A DNA stretch of 64,000 nt, from the NCBI RefSeq assembly GCF_901000735.1, contig NC_081545.1:3702583-3766582 (forward strand), in the 5' to 3' direction. The DNA comes from Corylus avellana. Taxonomy: Eukaryota > Streptophyta > Magnoliopsida > Fagales > Betulaceae. Made by a program: the position numbers and the translations under genes. Shown in pieces: positions 9,386-18,954 of this stretch (position 1 is the stretch's first letter; each line of letters begins with the position of its first letter). The notes beneath the pieces are model-generated. The model was not told the DNA's origin, did not search any database, and saw only the letters and a program-made list of their open reading frames with translations.

Positions 9386-12300
9386 CTACCAAGCACATTG
9401 CTGCAGCAAAAGCATATTACTGCTGCTCAGTAATCCCAGTTCCGTACAAGAAGATTGGTAGAATTTGGCTTTAGAAATCATAATCAAAAAGCCATCTGAT
9501 GATCCTTCCATAGCCCTCACCTCCTTAAGAGCATCAATGAACACCGACAAACGGCAACCAGTTAACCATGATTCCATCCAAGTGACATCCTCGGCTCCAC
9601 TACAATACAAACCAGTTCGATGAAGGTTCCACATTAATTATTGTGAAAGTACTCAATAACAGACAAAAACATATGGACAAAATTCACCGACATACACCCT
9701 ATTGCATCAAGAAAATTCCTTTATTTATTTATTTTATTTCTCCTTTTTTATCTTTTCAATATCATTATTTCTCTTGCAAACTAATGGTTACTTTTGGAAT
9801 CTGCATGTGGCAGTAATCATCCTCTTAATTGGTAGTCAAAGTTATTAAGTTATATAGGAAAATGACAGCAGAAGTTGAGTGACGCCACCATGTGGCTTAA
9901 TTATATGATGAAAACTGGAATTTATATATTAGCTATCATCAAATGAGTAATGACTTTCCGTTCCTAGCAAATCCAGGCTCCTCTTCATGCTCTTTTTCTC
10001 TCTTTTTTGTTTATAAGCGCCGTACAGTTGTTTCCAAATTCTTGCCTCAATCACCATGTTTAATTTATATATTGACTACTTGCTTGCTGATCCATCATAT
10101 TTTATTGATTAAATTTGGAATTGACAAAGCAAACATTTGGGTGAGACGCCTACAAAGTCACTATTAATAATGAAGGAGTAATTAATCTTGAAAAAGGCTT
10201 AGAAAGAAACAAATTAATTAGTAAATTTGGAACAACCTTAACCAACGCATGCATGTACAGTCATGATGGTAGAATAATTTGGATTGAGATCTAGGGTATT
10301 GGGCCTTGTTTTCTTTCTTTTCAGCAACCTCACCGCTGCACTGCCATTAATAGCCTCCCACCACTACCATTGAGAGTGGCTGGCTATTCCAAAGGCCAGT
10401 TGGGATGGTTGAATCATCCCCTCAGAGGTAGTTGAACCACTCCTATGGCCAAAGGAGGTGGTTTTGCCTCGTACAAAAACTAGTTGGGGGTGGCCAAACC
10501 ACTATGTGGCCACTGAGGTGATTCGATCAGCCATTATTAGTCTCCCATCACCAGCACCATTGAGAGTGGCTTGGCCACCCCAAAGGCCAGTTGGAAGTAC
10601 TGGTCGAGCCACCCCTAGGTGATGGTCAAACAACTTCTATGGCCAATGGGGATGGTTCTACCACCTCCAAAAACAAGTTGAGGTGGCCAAACCACCTCAA
10701 TGGCTATCAGAATGGTTCGATCAGCCATTACCAGTCAACTACCAACCACCCCAAAGGCTAGTTGGGTTGTCGAACCACCCCCTAAGAGGTGGTCAAACCA
10801 CTTCTGTGGCCAAAAAGGGTGGTTCGGCACCCCGAAAGACTAGATGGGGGTGGATGAACCAACCTTGTGGCCACTAAAGTGGTTTGATCGACCATTACCA
10901 GTCTCCCACCACCACTAAAGAAGGTGTTTGGCCGCCCCCAAAGGTCAGTAGAGGGTGGTTGAAGCACCCACTAGGAGGTGGCCGAACCACCCATGTGTCC
11001 ACTGAACTGATTTGGATTGGCCACTCCCAATGATGGTGGTAGTGAGAGACTGATAGTCGCAGTGTGGGAGTGAGGGTAACAACGAGATTACTAGAAAAAG
11101 AGAAAGTTTTAGTTTTTTATTAGTATGACGTAGCAGAATCTCGAATGGTTATTTTAAATTAATGGGTCAGATTAGAGCTATTGTACAACATATTTTAAAT
11201 TAATGGGTCAGATTAGAGCTATTGTACAATATGCAACACCTTACGTATTGCACGCGATCTCAATCCGAATAATTTTATGAGACCACAATTATTAGGGTGC
11301 TCTGATACCGAGTAGACTACAAAGGGAGGAGATTTTGACGGAGACAGAAGAAAGACGTTTTGATTGGGGGGATTGCAAGGAGTGAGACTAGCTAGCCATG
11401 GATATGGCTGCATCATAATGTTTGAAGGTGAACTGAATAACTGCAAGAGCATACCTGAGCCATCCAACTTTGTCATGTATGGAAACATTAGCCATGTCAC
11501 GCACTAGCTGAGGCTAGGCAAGTTGGGAAGTAACCTGCAAATCATCTACATAGGAATGCAAGTTTATTGAAGAAATTGAGGACCATGTGGATGGAGGGAG
11601 ATCTATGATTGTGTAAACTGTACGTTCAGATCTAGTGTCTCTATTTTATCTTGATCGAGTACAAGTTATTGATTTTACAATCAAGGATAATATACAAAAA
11701 AGGAAAAAGTTCTGCGAGATAAACTAAACAAAAGACTTAATCTACTACTTGGAATTGGCATATCAATAAAGAATATCCATAAAGAAAGGAACAAAAAATA
11801 CCTGAAAGCTAGAGCAATAATATTGTCACCGAGCTTTTCATGGGCTTTTGTTGTAATCTCCAACGTTGAAGTTTTTCCAAGATCCTTAGTTAGCTTTTCA
11901 TAATCATCTTCAATACTTCCATTAACCACCACTGCAAACATGACATATAAGGAAAACCATAGTTCAATTTCATCATCACATCCCACATAAATATTGTTCA
12001 TCATATATGCTCCTTAAATCCCATCATGAATTGAAGAAGCCATTAAACATACCAGGAGCAGCAAATGTTGCTGCTAGAGGAACGTGTGGCTCGCTCCTCT
12101 TTGACTCCACATGTGCGGGTCTCACCCAATATCGTCCATTAATAGTGCCTGCCAAAGTTGCTCGAAAAAATTATGAATCCAACGGTCGAAAAGAGCCGCT
12201 TTGTTGAGCTATATATACATATGTATAACACACACATGTATAGATAGATATATGCATCAAGAAATAGACAATCGGAATATATATATAAAGGCAATTATGA

Positions 12301-12639
12301 ACTACATAATAAAACAATAAAAACAAAGAAAAATTCTAATACCCGGGCTTGTTTAGATGAGAAATTCTTCACAATCCTGAAAAACTTTATTAACTCGAGA
12401 CCCATTTATGGGGTTTGAAGAAAGTATATAGATATATATGATATGATGCATCTTTGTTGGAAACCAAAACCCCTTCTACACAATAAAGCTGAATTCCACT
12501 ATAAAGAGCTAAATTCCATAACAAAAGATGAACATATTATATATATCAAGAAAATAGAAAAACAAATACCATTTGGCTCAAAGGTTGAAGCTTTAGTGGA
12601 AGGCAGACAGCTGAAAGACGCAGGAACAGCCAAAGACAT
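9386..12639 (-). pseudogene. APR: Truncated APS reductase-like gene, left arm copy
   Basis: Four minus-strand exons, 12639-12570, 12148-12053, 11931-11802 and 9599-9386, join with GT-AG borders in phases 1, 1 and 2 to give 169 codons. The product begins MSLAVPASFSCLP (plastid-transit-like), then RPAHVESKRSEPHVPLAATF, EDDYEKLTKDLGKTSTLEI, and ALAFSGAEDV across the last splice. These match the N-terminus of plant adenosine-5'-phosphosulfate reductase, the plastid enzyme that reduces APS to sulfite (family: EDFEKLAKDL..ASPLEI.., IAIAFSGAEDVALIEY). After SGAEDV only LTG..VF remains similar; the rest (..IDALKEVRAMEGSS..) is unlike APR and ends at TAG. The catalytic cysteine region and the thioredoxin-like domain of a roughly 450-residue APR are absent. 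Intron 3 (2.2 kb) holds a GTGG cluster. Most likely a broken or chimeric paralogue. Confidence 0.65.
10300..11150. repeat. GGTGGC/GCCACC short-palindrome cluster (left arm)
   Basis: Many degenerate 25-40 bp units of the form gtggc(c/t)gaaccaccc, aaaggccagttggg and ggtggttcgaccacc alternate on both strands. Borders are recognisable in all copies: one end has gcaacctcaccgctgcac, the other gggtaacaacgagat..ctagaaaaagaga. All ORFs in it are repeat-derived. It lies within intron 3 of the APR-like gene. Confidence 0.8.
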
Positions 12640-13030
12640 AAAAAAGGAGTTGGAACACGATTTCTCTCAGTATCTTTCTGTCTGTGGCCCATGGAGAAGC
12701 ATTATATGTAACTGGGGTGGGAGAGTGGTTCGCCTAGGTTCATTGAACCTGGTCACTTGCTAATTAAGGCCGTACGAGACCCAAAAAACAGTACTGTGGG
12801 AGCCTTGGACACGCATGTTGATAAGTCCAACCATGCACTCTTTCTCGTAGGCTGTCTTCATTGTCCTCCCTGAGCATTAACCAAAAACTTATTTTTTTTA
12901 AAAGGAAAAAGAATAAAGAAAGTTTAATTTATGTTGGATGGTAGAGATCACTCAACGTCTCAACCGTTATTGTCTTTTCCTTTTTGGCAAGAGTAATTAA
13001 TCACATATATATTCTAAACAAATATAAAGG
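12640..13030. other. APR-like gene 5' flank, left arm
   Basis: Mirrored at about 21951-22340. Contains leader sequence and a possible minus-strand promoter. No distinct coding sequence. Confidence 0.5.
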
Positions 13031-13379
13031 AGAAGTGACAGGGAGCTAGCCAAATAAATGAACTTAGAAAAATTTTTAAACTGAGGTGACAAATCGTGAG
13101 TGGCAGACAAGGGAGAAAAAATTTCATTTTTTTTTTTTTAAATTTACAAAGGGGAGTGCTAAGCTTACAAACAAATTTTACTTAAAAACTTTTACAAACT
13201 GATTGGATATAAGATAAGTTCAAATTTTTAAAAATCTAATCATATTGTCCCACATCAGCTTGTAAAAGTTTTTCTGTAAAATTTGTTTGTAAGCCTAGCA
13301 CTCCCCATTTAAAAACCCTTGCTACGTCAGTTTAAAATTTTTTTTCTGAATTTATTTGTTTGGCTCTCTAACACTTCTC
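13031..13379. mobile_element. Outer MITE of a nested MITE pair (left arm)
   Basis: The ends agaagtg..gagctagccaaataaat and atttatttgtttggctctctaacacttct are inverted complements; the arms include aaatttttaaactgaggtgac / gctacgtcagtttaaaattt. A second MITE is inserted in its middle. The mirrored copy is at 21596-21950. Confidence 0.8.
13151..13306. mobile_element. Inner MITE nested in the outer MITE (left arm)
   Basis: Begins ggggagtgctaagcttac and ends gtaagcctagcactcccc, with inverted arms of about 60 bp that continue through caaacaaattttac and aaaaacttttacaaactgat. Counterpart at about 21667-21838. Confidence 0.85.
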
Positions 13380-13435
13380 AATATAAAGTGGAGTTGTTCA
13401 TTTTGGTATAACTAGTCATGCTGCAGTGAGCCGGA

Positions 13436-13438
<3 letters not shown>

Positions 13439-13492
<54 letters not shown>
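13439..13492. repeat. (AT)n microsatellite at the outer edge of the MULE-like end
   Basis: About 27 AT units separate the MITE pair from the MULE-like terminal region. In the other arm this place has a short tatata followed by a TRIM retrotransposon. Confidence 0.9.
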
Positions 13493-13496
<4 letters not shown>

Positions 13497-13830
13497 AAAA
13501 TATAAAAAAGCCCTCCAAACTGACAATTATTTGCGAGTTGATCCCCCAATGTTCAAAAGGTACTAAAGCAACCAACAAAGTACCAAAATGTATCAAAGTG
13601 GCCACTCTGTTAGTCAACCCCGTCAACTTGGGTGGAAAATGCATCACATGCCATCCACGTGCTTTTTTTTTACTTGAAGTTACTAAAATGCCATTTTGTG
13701 AAGCAGAAAATTTCTACCCCTTAAGCAACGTCGTTTGGCCTAACTTATATACAATTACCAAAACGACGTCGTTTTGGCTATTGTATATAAGTTAGGTCAA
13801 ACACCACAGCTAACTCGTCTTCTTCTCCAC
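13493..13830 (+). repeat. MULE-like terminal region with perfect hairpin, copy 1
   Basis: Starts with aaaaaagccctccaaactg and contains a 70-bp near-perfect inverted repeat (13733-13802: tggcctaacttatatacaat..accaaaacgacg mirrored). The same block appears in reverse at about 20960-21295, and its inner part again at 37228-37421 and 40768-40961. It precedes genes in each case, so it is a transposon terminal region that may also act as a promoter. That role is inference. Confidence 0.7.
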
Positions 13831-13944
13831 TCCTCACCCTAGTCTTCTCCTCTCACACCTCATAGCTCCTCACGCCCCACAACTATAAAACTCGTCTTCA
13901 CCTGTAAATCTCAAACCCATCCCATTTCTTGTAGCTCGTCAACG

Positions 13945-15642
13945 ATGGAGAAGTTTTCAAGCGACGTTCATGACGATGATATGAGGGCCTGTGGACTGTC
14001 GGTGGGAAGTTCGTCTAATTTGTCTACCACTAGTAGTCCTGCGCGTACAAAATGCCTATGCGAAATTGAATCACCAGTGATGACTTCATGCACGAAGGAA
14101 AATCTTGGTAGAAGATTTATTGGATGCGGTAAATACAAGGTACAAAAAGCAATCTTGCAGTGACGATGGGAAATTTTTTTTGGAAAATTTAGGGTTTCAA
14201 AATTAAGTTTTGCAAATTTAGGGGTTTTACGAAAAACAATTTTTTTTTGCTTGAAAGGTATGAAGTGTTTTTGTTTCAGAACTTAATTTTTCTGTTTGAT
14301 GGAAAATAGATACTGGTTTTCGTTTATTATTGCAGGGAAATGATCTTTATCTTTTTTGTTCATTTATTTGTGTTAAGATTCATGAGTCTATTGGACTTTT
14401 AAAAAGGCTTTTTCTACTTAATTTAATAGGATGTAAGAAACTTAGGAATCTTCTTATACATTTGTGTAAAATTATGAAACTACATCAAATGTTGTCATGT
14501 TGGACCATTTGATCGACTTTTATGAGATACAACCTTTGATACGAACTGCATTTTGCCGGCTATTTTTCTTTTGAAAAAAAAAAAAGTGTCAAAGGTTCAA
14601 AGGCCTGCTGTATGCATGTTGTGGCCGGATCCCAATTTTCAAAGGAAAAAAAAAAAAAAAAAGTGAACATAAAGAGAGCTTCGCATGCTATTTTCAAAAG
14701 ATAAATCCATCAATTTAATTAATTATTCTATATAAAATATACTTGGGGAATTTCTCAAAAAAAGAAAAGGAAAATAAAAACGGAGTGGTCTTCCTTGGAA
14801 AAAGCATGACCTAATGACTTGTGATTTGATTTCCTAACTAAGTGTCATGAAAATGAAAACCACAATAAAAGGCTTTCTATCCTCCAAACGGATCCACAAC
14901 TTCATTGGTACATAATTCTATGAGGCCTAACTAATTAAGGCAATATTTTTTGTTTATCTATTGTAACATGAAGTCTGCTCCCTTAGGCATTTTGCTTAAT
15001 CAATCTAGCTAGATTGAGCAGATTTAAGTCGTGAAAGATTTTTATTAATTTCTTAATTGCTCATGGATAATATGCATGAGTGAGGATTCAATCCCAGTTT
15101 ATGACAAAAGAAGTACAAAAATATGCATGGATCAGAAGATATCATGAGTATTTATGAAACATATATAATTTTAACCAAACACAATTATAAAAAAACTGTC
15201 ACTCAAAACCCTAACAAAAAATTGATCATAATATCAAGAACACACCGCAAAAGAAGCCTAATATAAACACGTAAAATGGTAGAGAGAGTAAATCATCATG
15301 GAATATTTTTCTCATCAGGAAGAAGAAGATCAGATACCTTTCTCTTGGGTATAACTGAAAGAAACCCTAATGGATTGCTTGAAAATGTATGCGAAGATGG
15401 AAATTTATGGTAGTATATTTGCATAGTTGGTGACTAATTTTCATTTGTGAAATATGCAGAAACAAGGTGATCGTAGTTGTGATTATTTTATATGGGTTGA
15501 CGAAGAAGCTATGCTCCCTATGTCATAGTTCAATGCCCAAATAGTTGATCAGAAGAAGGGTTTTAAAATTGAACTGGCGAAATTGACGTTGCGGATTAAT
15601 GTTGAAAAGTGCAAAAACAATAGCATGGAAAAAAAAACTTAA
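13945..15642 (+). pseudogene. GRF-type zinc-finger gene, left arm copy (truncated by gap)
   Basis: Exon 1 (13945-14139) encodes 65 residues and exon 2 starts at 15460 in phase 0. Together they form a GRF zinc finger: C37-x-C39, TSCTKENLGRRFIGC (C61), then GDRSCDYFIWVDEEAML with C72. GRF fingers bind single-stranded or structured nucleic acid and are common in short plant proteins of unknown role that end in a coiled coil and a membrane segment. A TAG at 15526-15528 interrupts the frame after LPMS; reading on gives FNAQIVDQKKGF and KLTLRINVEKCKNN, the coiled-coil part, until the gap at 15643. The same TAG is in the other copy. Either the gene died before duplication, or the short 87-residue finger is the product. 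Confidence 0.75.
14140..15459 (+). other. GRF gene intron, no separate gene
   Basis: GT donor after ..GKYK (14140) and acceptor aatatgcag before 15460. AT-rich, with A runs near 14573-14586 and 14646-14662. Mirrored at 19267-20596. Confidence 0.65.
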
Positions 15643-15787
15643 NNNNNNNNNNNNNNNNNNNNNNNNNNNNNNNNNNNNNNNNNNNNNNNNNNNNNNNNNN
15701 NNNNNNNNNNNNNNNNNNNNNNNNNNNNNNNNNNNNNNNNNNNNNNNNNNNNNNNNNNNNNNNNNNNNNNNNNNNNNNNNNNNNNNN
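15643..15787. other. Assembly gap (145 N) between left arm and MULE core
   Basis: The left arm stops in GRF exon 2 here, and the next base pairs are already MULE transposase, so the continuity of arm and core is unproven. Confidence 0.95.
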
Positions 15788-16841
15788 GACCATCCAACAT
15801 GTTTTCATAGGTTGTACTTCTCTATGGCTGCCAAAAATAAAGGTTTTCAAGCTGGTTGTAGGCATACCATTGGGTTAGATAGATGTTTTTAAAATGAGCC
15901 TTATAAGGGACAGCTTTTATCTGCCATTTTGAGGGATCGCAATAATAACATGTACACAGTGGCACTTGCAGTTGTTGAGGCAGAAACCAAAGACAGTTGG
16001 ATCTGGTTTCTTGAGACTTTGCTATCAGATCTTGGCACCCCTTTGCACAAGAATGGACATTTATTTTTGATCATCAAAAGGTAACCATAATTTAAGTTCA
16101 TTATATTTCTTTGTTTTTGTTTTTATTTTTATTTTTTCGTTAAAAGGTAACCAATTTTTGTTTATTATTGTGACTGAGTGTAGGGGCTGCAATCAGCTTT
16201 TGATGTAGTGCTTCCCAAGGGTGACAGCCGGTTTTGTGTAAAACATTTGTATGCGAACTATAGAGACATAGGCCATCGTGGTCTGGCATTGAAGGACAAG
16301 TTATAGGTTGTAGCTGCAGCATACACTGAAGCTAAATTCTATAATTTAGCTTCAGTGCCAGAACATGTCCACAAAAAAGAAGAGAGACAATGAATTACAG
16401 GGAATAAAGCAAGAGTGCAAGCCAACATGAGGTGAGCTACTACTAGTAATGTTTATACAAGTTTTGTTTTTATTTTATTTTTATTTTTTGTTGGTTATAC
16501 TATGTTAATGTTTGACAAATTTGTTATCATAGGTAGAAGATGATAGTGGTCCAAGTTTACATGGTCAGAACCCAACTCCCCAGCCAACCACTGATGCTGA
16601 AACAGTAAGTTCCAAAATGTTAATATGTCATTACTCAGTGCCCTAATTTCATTTCATTTAATTTTCAAATTCTGCATCACCTTTGCAGATTCCGCACACT
16701 ACTAATGCGTCTTCTAGAGATAAAGGGAGTAGTAGGGGTAAGGGTAGAGGTAGGGGTCAACCTACCCCAGAAGGGTCTGCTAGATTGCAAAGAGGTGGGC
16801 CCAGGATTAGGAGAAGGCTTCCTGGACTGCATAGATGTGAG

Positions 16842-17528
16842 TAGGGGTGTCAAAAATTACCGGGGAACCGGAACCGGAACCGGAAAACCGGGAAACCGGA
16901 AAACCGGAAACCGGGAAACCGGGGTCCCGGTTCCGGTTCCGGTTTGAAAAATCTAAAAACCGGGTACCCCGGTTCCGGTACCGGTTTTTGGTACCCGGTT
17001 TTTACCGGGAATACCAGAACCGGGTTTCCATTTTATTTAATAATATTTATATATTATTATATTTATATATTAATATATATATATTATATATATTAATATT
17101 TTTTACACTTAGGTTTAGGTTTAGGGTATTTTAAAAAATTAAATTTTTATTTCTAAGGCCCAAATAGGTAAAAACAATGATTTTTTAGGATTTTTGGACT
17201 TTTTAAGGTTTATTTTTTAATTATTTGGAACAATCACAACAAAGCCCATTTAATTTAGACAAAGAAACTAATAGATTTTTAAAAAAATGGGCCAACTTAT
17301 GAAAAAAAAAATTGGCTTATTTTAGGCCCAATACTTAAAATAAGCCCAAAAATCAATTTTTTAAAAAAACCGGTTACCGGACCGGGTAATACCGGAACCG
17401 GCCGGTAACCGGGACCCCGGTTAACCGGGGTCCCGGTTCTGGTTCCGGTTTCTCAAAATTGAGAACTGGGGTACCCCGGTTCCGGTTTTGGCCAAAAACC
17501 GGGAAACCGGACCGGGTTGACACCCCTA
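16842..17528. mobile_element. hAT-like non-autonomous element, CCGG-rich, in the MULE 3' exon
   Basis: TIRs TAGGGGTGTCAA and TTGACACCCCTA are flanked by 8-bp near-perfect target duplicates (gatgtgag 16834-16841, catgtgag 17529-17536). Removing it restores reading of the MULE tail from LHRCE to PRTRSGDRG. About 180 bp at the left end and 150 bp at the right consist of repeated accgg/ccggt words that pair with each other; the middle is AT-rich (TA run 17040-17095). No transposase. Confidence 0.88.
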
Positions 17529-17559
17529 CATGTGAGCCAAGGACTAGGAGTGGAGATAG

Positions 17560-17998
17560 AGGTCAATTTCAGGGTACAATCCACATAGTCAGATTGTATG
17601 GACCTCCTNNNNNNNNNNNNNNNNNNNNNNNNNNNNNNNNNNNNNNNNNNNNNNNNNNNNNNNNNNATATTTAATTGTTTTCCATTTAATTTAATGTGTA
17701 TTTTACTTTTTAATGAAATTTCATAAATGTTGCATAATTTCAGGGTACTGTCAATACAGTACGGTTGTATAGACATCCTCAAACACAATCACAACAATCT
17801 CAGAGCAATGCTAGTGTGAGCACTACATGCACTGTATTGCATTTTTTTTAAATTTAATTCATTACATATTTAATGAATTTTCAATTTTTCATGTTACCTA
17901 GTCCCAAGGTATTGTCCACACAGTAAGGTTGTATGGACTTCCTCAAGCACATCAGTAGCAGCCTCATGCTTGTGCTACTGTGAATACTTCATGCACTA
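17560..17998 (+). repeat. Tandemly repeated small exons in the MULE tail
   Basis: Three small exons encode versions of the same motif: QGTIHIVRLYGPP (from about 17567), QGTVNTVRLYRHP (from about 17743) and QGIVHTVRLYGLP (from about 17903). Each is preceded by an AG acceptor and a T-rich intron of about 100 bp. A 58-N gap (17609-17666) interrupts the first intron. This is exon duplication within a transposase gene. Confidence 0.7.
17609..17666. other. Assembly gap (58 N)
   Basis: Falls in the repeated exon array, so the number of exons may be underestimated. Confidence 0.95.
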
Positions 17999-18394
17999 AG
18001 TGTTTCTTTTCGTTTCTTTTAATTTGCTAGTTGGTTAATGTGAGCATACACTTAATTGTCTACTCAAGAACATGGGTCATCTCAACCAATTAGGTCTTCT
18101 CAACCTCCTCAACCACTAATGGAGTGATTTAAGGGGTGGAATAGTGGTTCATCCCCAACCCAAACTATGGGAGATGGGATTGCAACAAGGCTAAGGGCAT
18201 CAGATCCGTTGAAGACCCAATTTGGTACTGGGAATAAAGGCCCAACTTTTATTGATCTAGAGGGAGATACTACTGCATGTACATCAAAGCCTACCATAAG
18301 AGATAAAACTATTATACCAATCGTGGAGAAGGCAATTGCAATAATGGAGGCTAACAAGAAAAAGAAGAAGAAGCTGGATTGGCAAAAATATTAG

Positions 18395-18954
18395 ATCATA
18401 CATTTTGTGGTTTCAAAAGAAATGGATTGTGGAAGCAACTAAATTTACATTTTGGATGTGTAACATAATGGTTAATGGTTATGTATATGCTTTTGATAAA
18501 TTTGTTCAAGTCTTAATGGTTATCATGTAGAAGAATATGGGAAAAACAAGATTATGTTTAAACTATGTATTTAAGGTGAAAACAATATTATGTACGTTGT
18601 CTTTGCATTTAGGGTGAAGACAATATTATGTTACATTTACATTGTTTTGGTTAACTTGTGTTACAAATTGTTATATGAATGTGGAATTGTTAAGTTTTCA
18701 AATATCAAGGTGTTTGATACTATACTGACAAATTCCAATTCAAATTCAAATTTAAATTTAAGACAAGTCACTGAATAAAAAGTCATAAAGTAATAGCTAC
18801 AACAACAAGAAAAGTTCAACCAAATTTACATTATAATATGTGCTTCACTAACAGCACAATAGTAGTACATTAGATAAGGGAATGGACATTTAGGCAACAT
18901 TTTTTTTTTTAAAAAAAAAAACTTTAAGACAAGCCATTAAATAAAGTTCTTAAA
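18395..18954. other. MULE 3' flank, no gene seen
   Basis: AT-rich, with a T-run/A-run foldback at 18901-18921. It lies between the end of the transposase and the end of the minus-strand GRF gene, so it may be the MULE 3' untranslated part. Confidence 0.5.

Larger units (their letters stand above)
8057..15642 (+). repeat. Left arm of inverted repeat 1
   Basis: This arm is the reverse complement of 19084-27805, with the same features in mirrored order: copia fragment, APR-like gene, GTGG clusters, nested MITEs, terminal hairpin and GRF gene. It ends inward at a gap and outward at the base where a gag-only LTR element interrupts the other arm. Identity is high by eye in most blocks but with indels, a TRIM present in the other arm only, and a tandem duplication in the other arm. 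Confidence 0.92.
15788..18394 (+). pseudogene. MULE (Mutator-like) transposase, decayed, middle and C-terminal parts
   Basis: The plus strand reads MAAKNKGFQAGCRHTIGLD, then YKGQLLSAILRDRNNNMYTV and VVEAETKDSWIWFLETLLSD, the core of plant MULE transposases (first catalytic Asp in GLDxCF). After a one-base shift WTFIFDHQK (family WTFISDRQKG) precedes an intron (about 16081-16181), followed by LQSAFDVVLPKGDSRFC, KHLYANYRDIGHRGLALKDK and AAAYTEAKF. The tail has SRGKGRGRG and PRIRRRLPG, a set of repeated small exons and a last exon ending KKKKKLDWQKY at 18394. Defects seen: TAA in GLDRCF*, TAG in KDKL*VV, further stops near 16391, a frameshift near 16050 and a hAT-like insertion. The N-terminal part is missing beyond the gap. 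Not functional. Confidence 0.85.

Noticed and set aside
12007..12207. Plus-strand ORF at 12007 and its mirror at 22788-23021
   Set aside because: Antisense to APR-like exon 2, whose splice borders and family match support the other strand.
17108..17127. Telomere-like aggtttaggtttaggg in the hAT-like element
   Set aside because: Too short and inside a transposon; no array.
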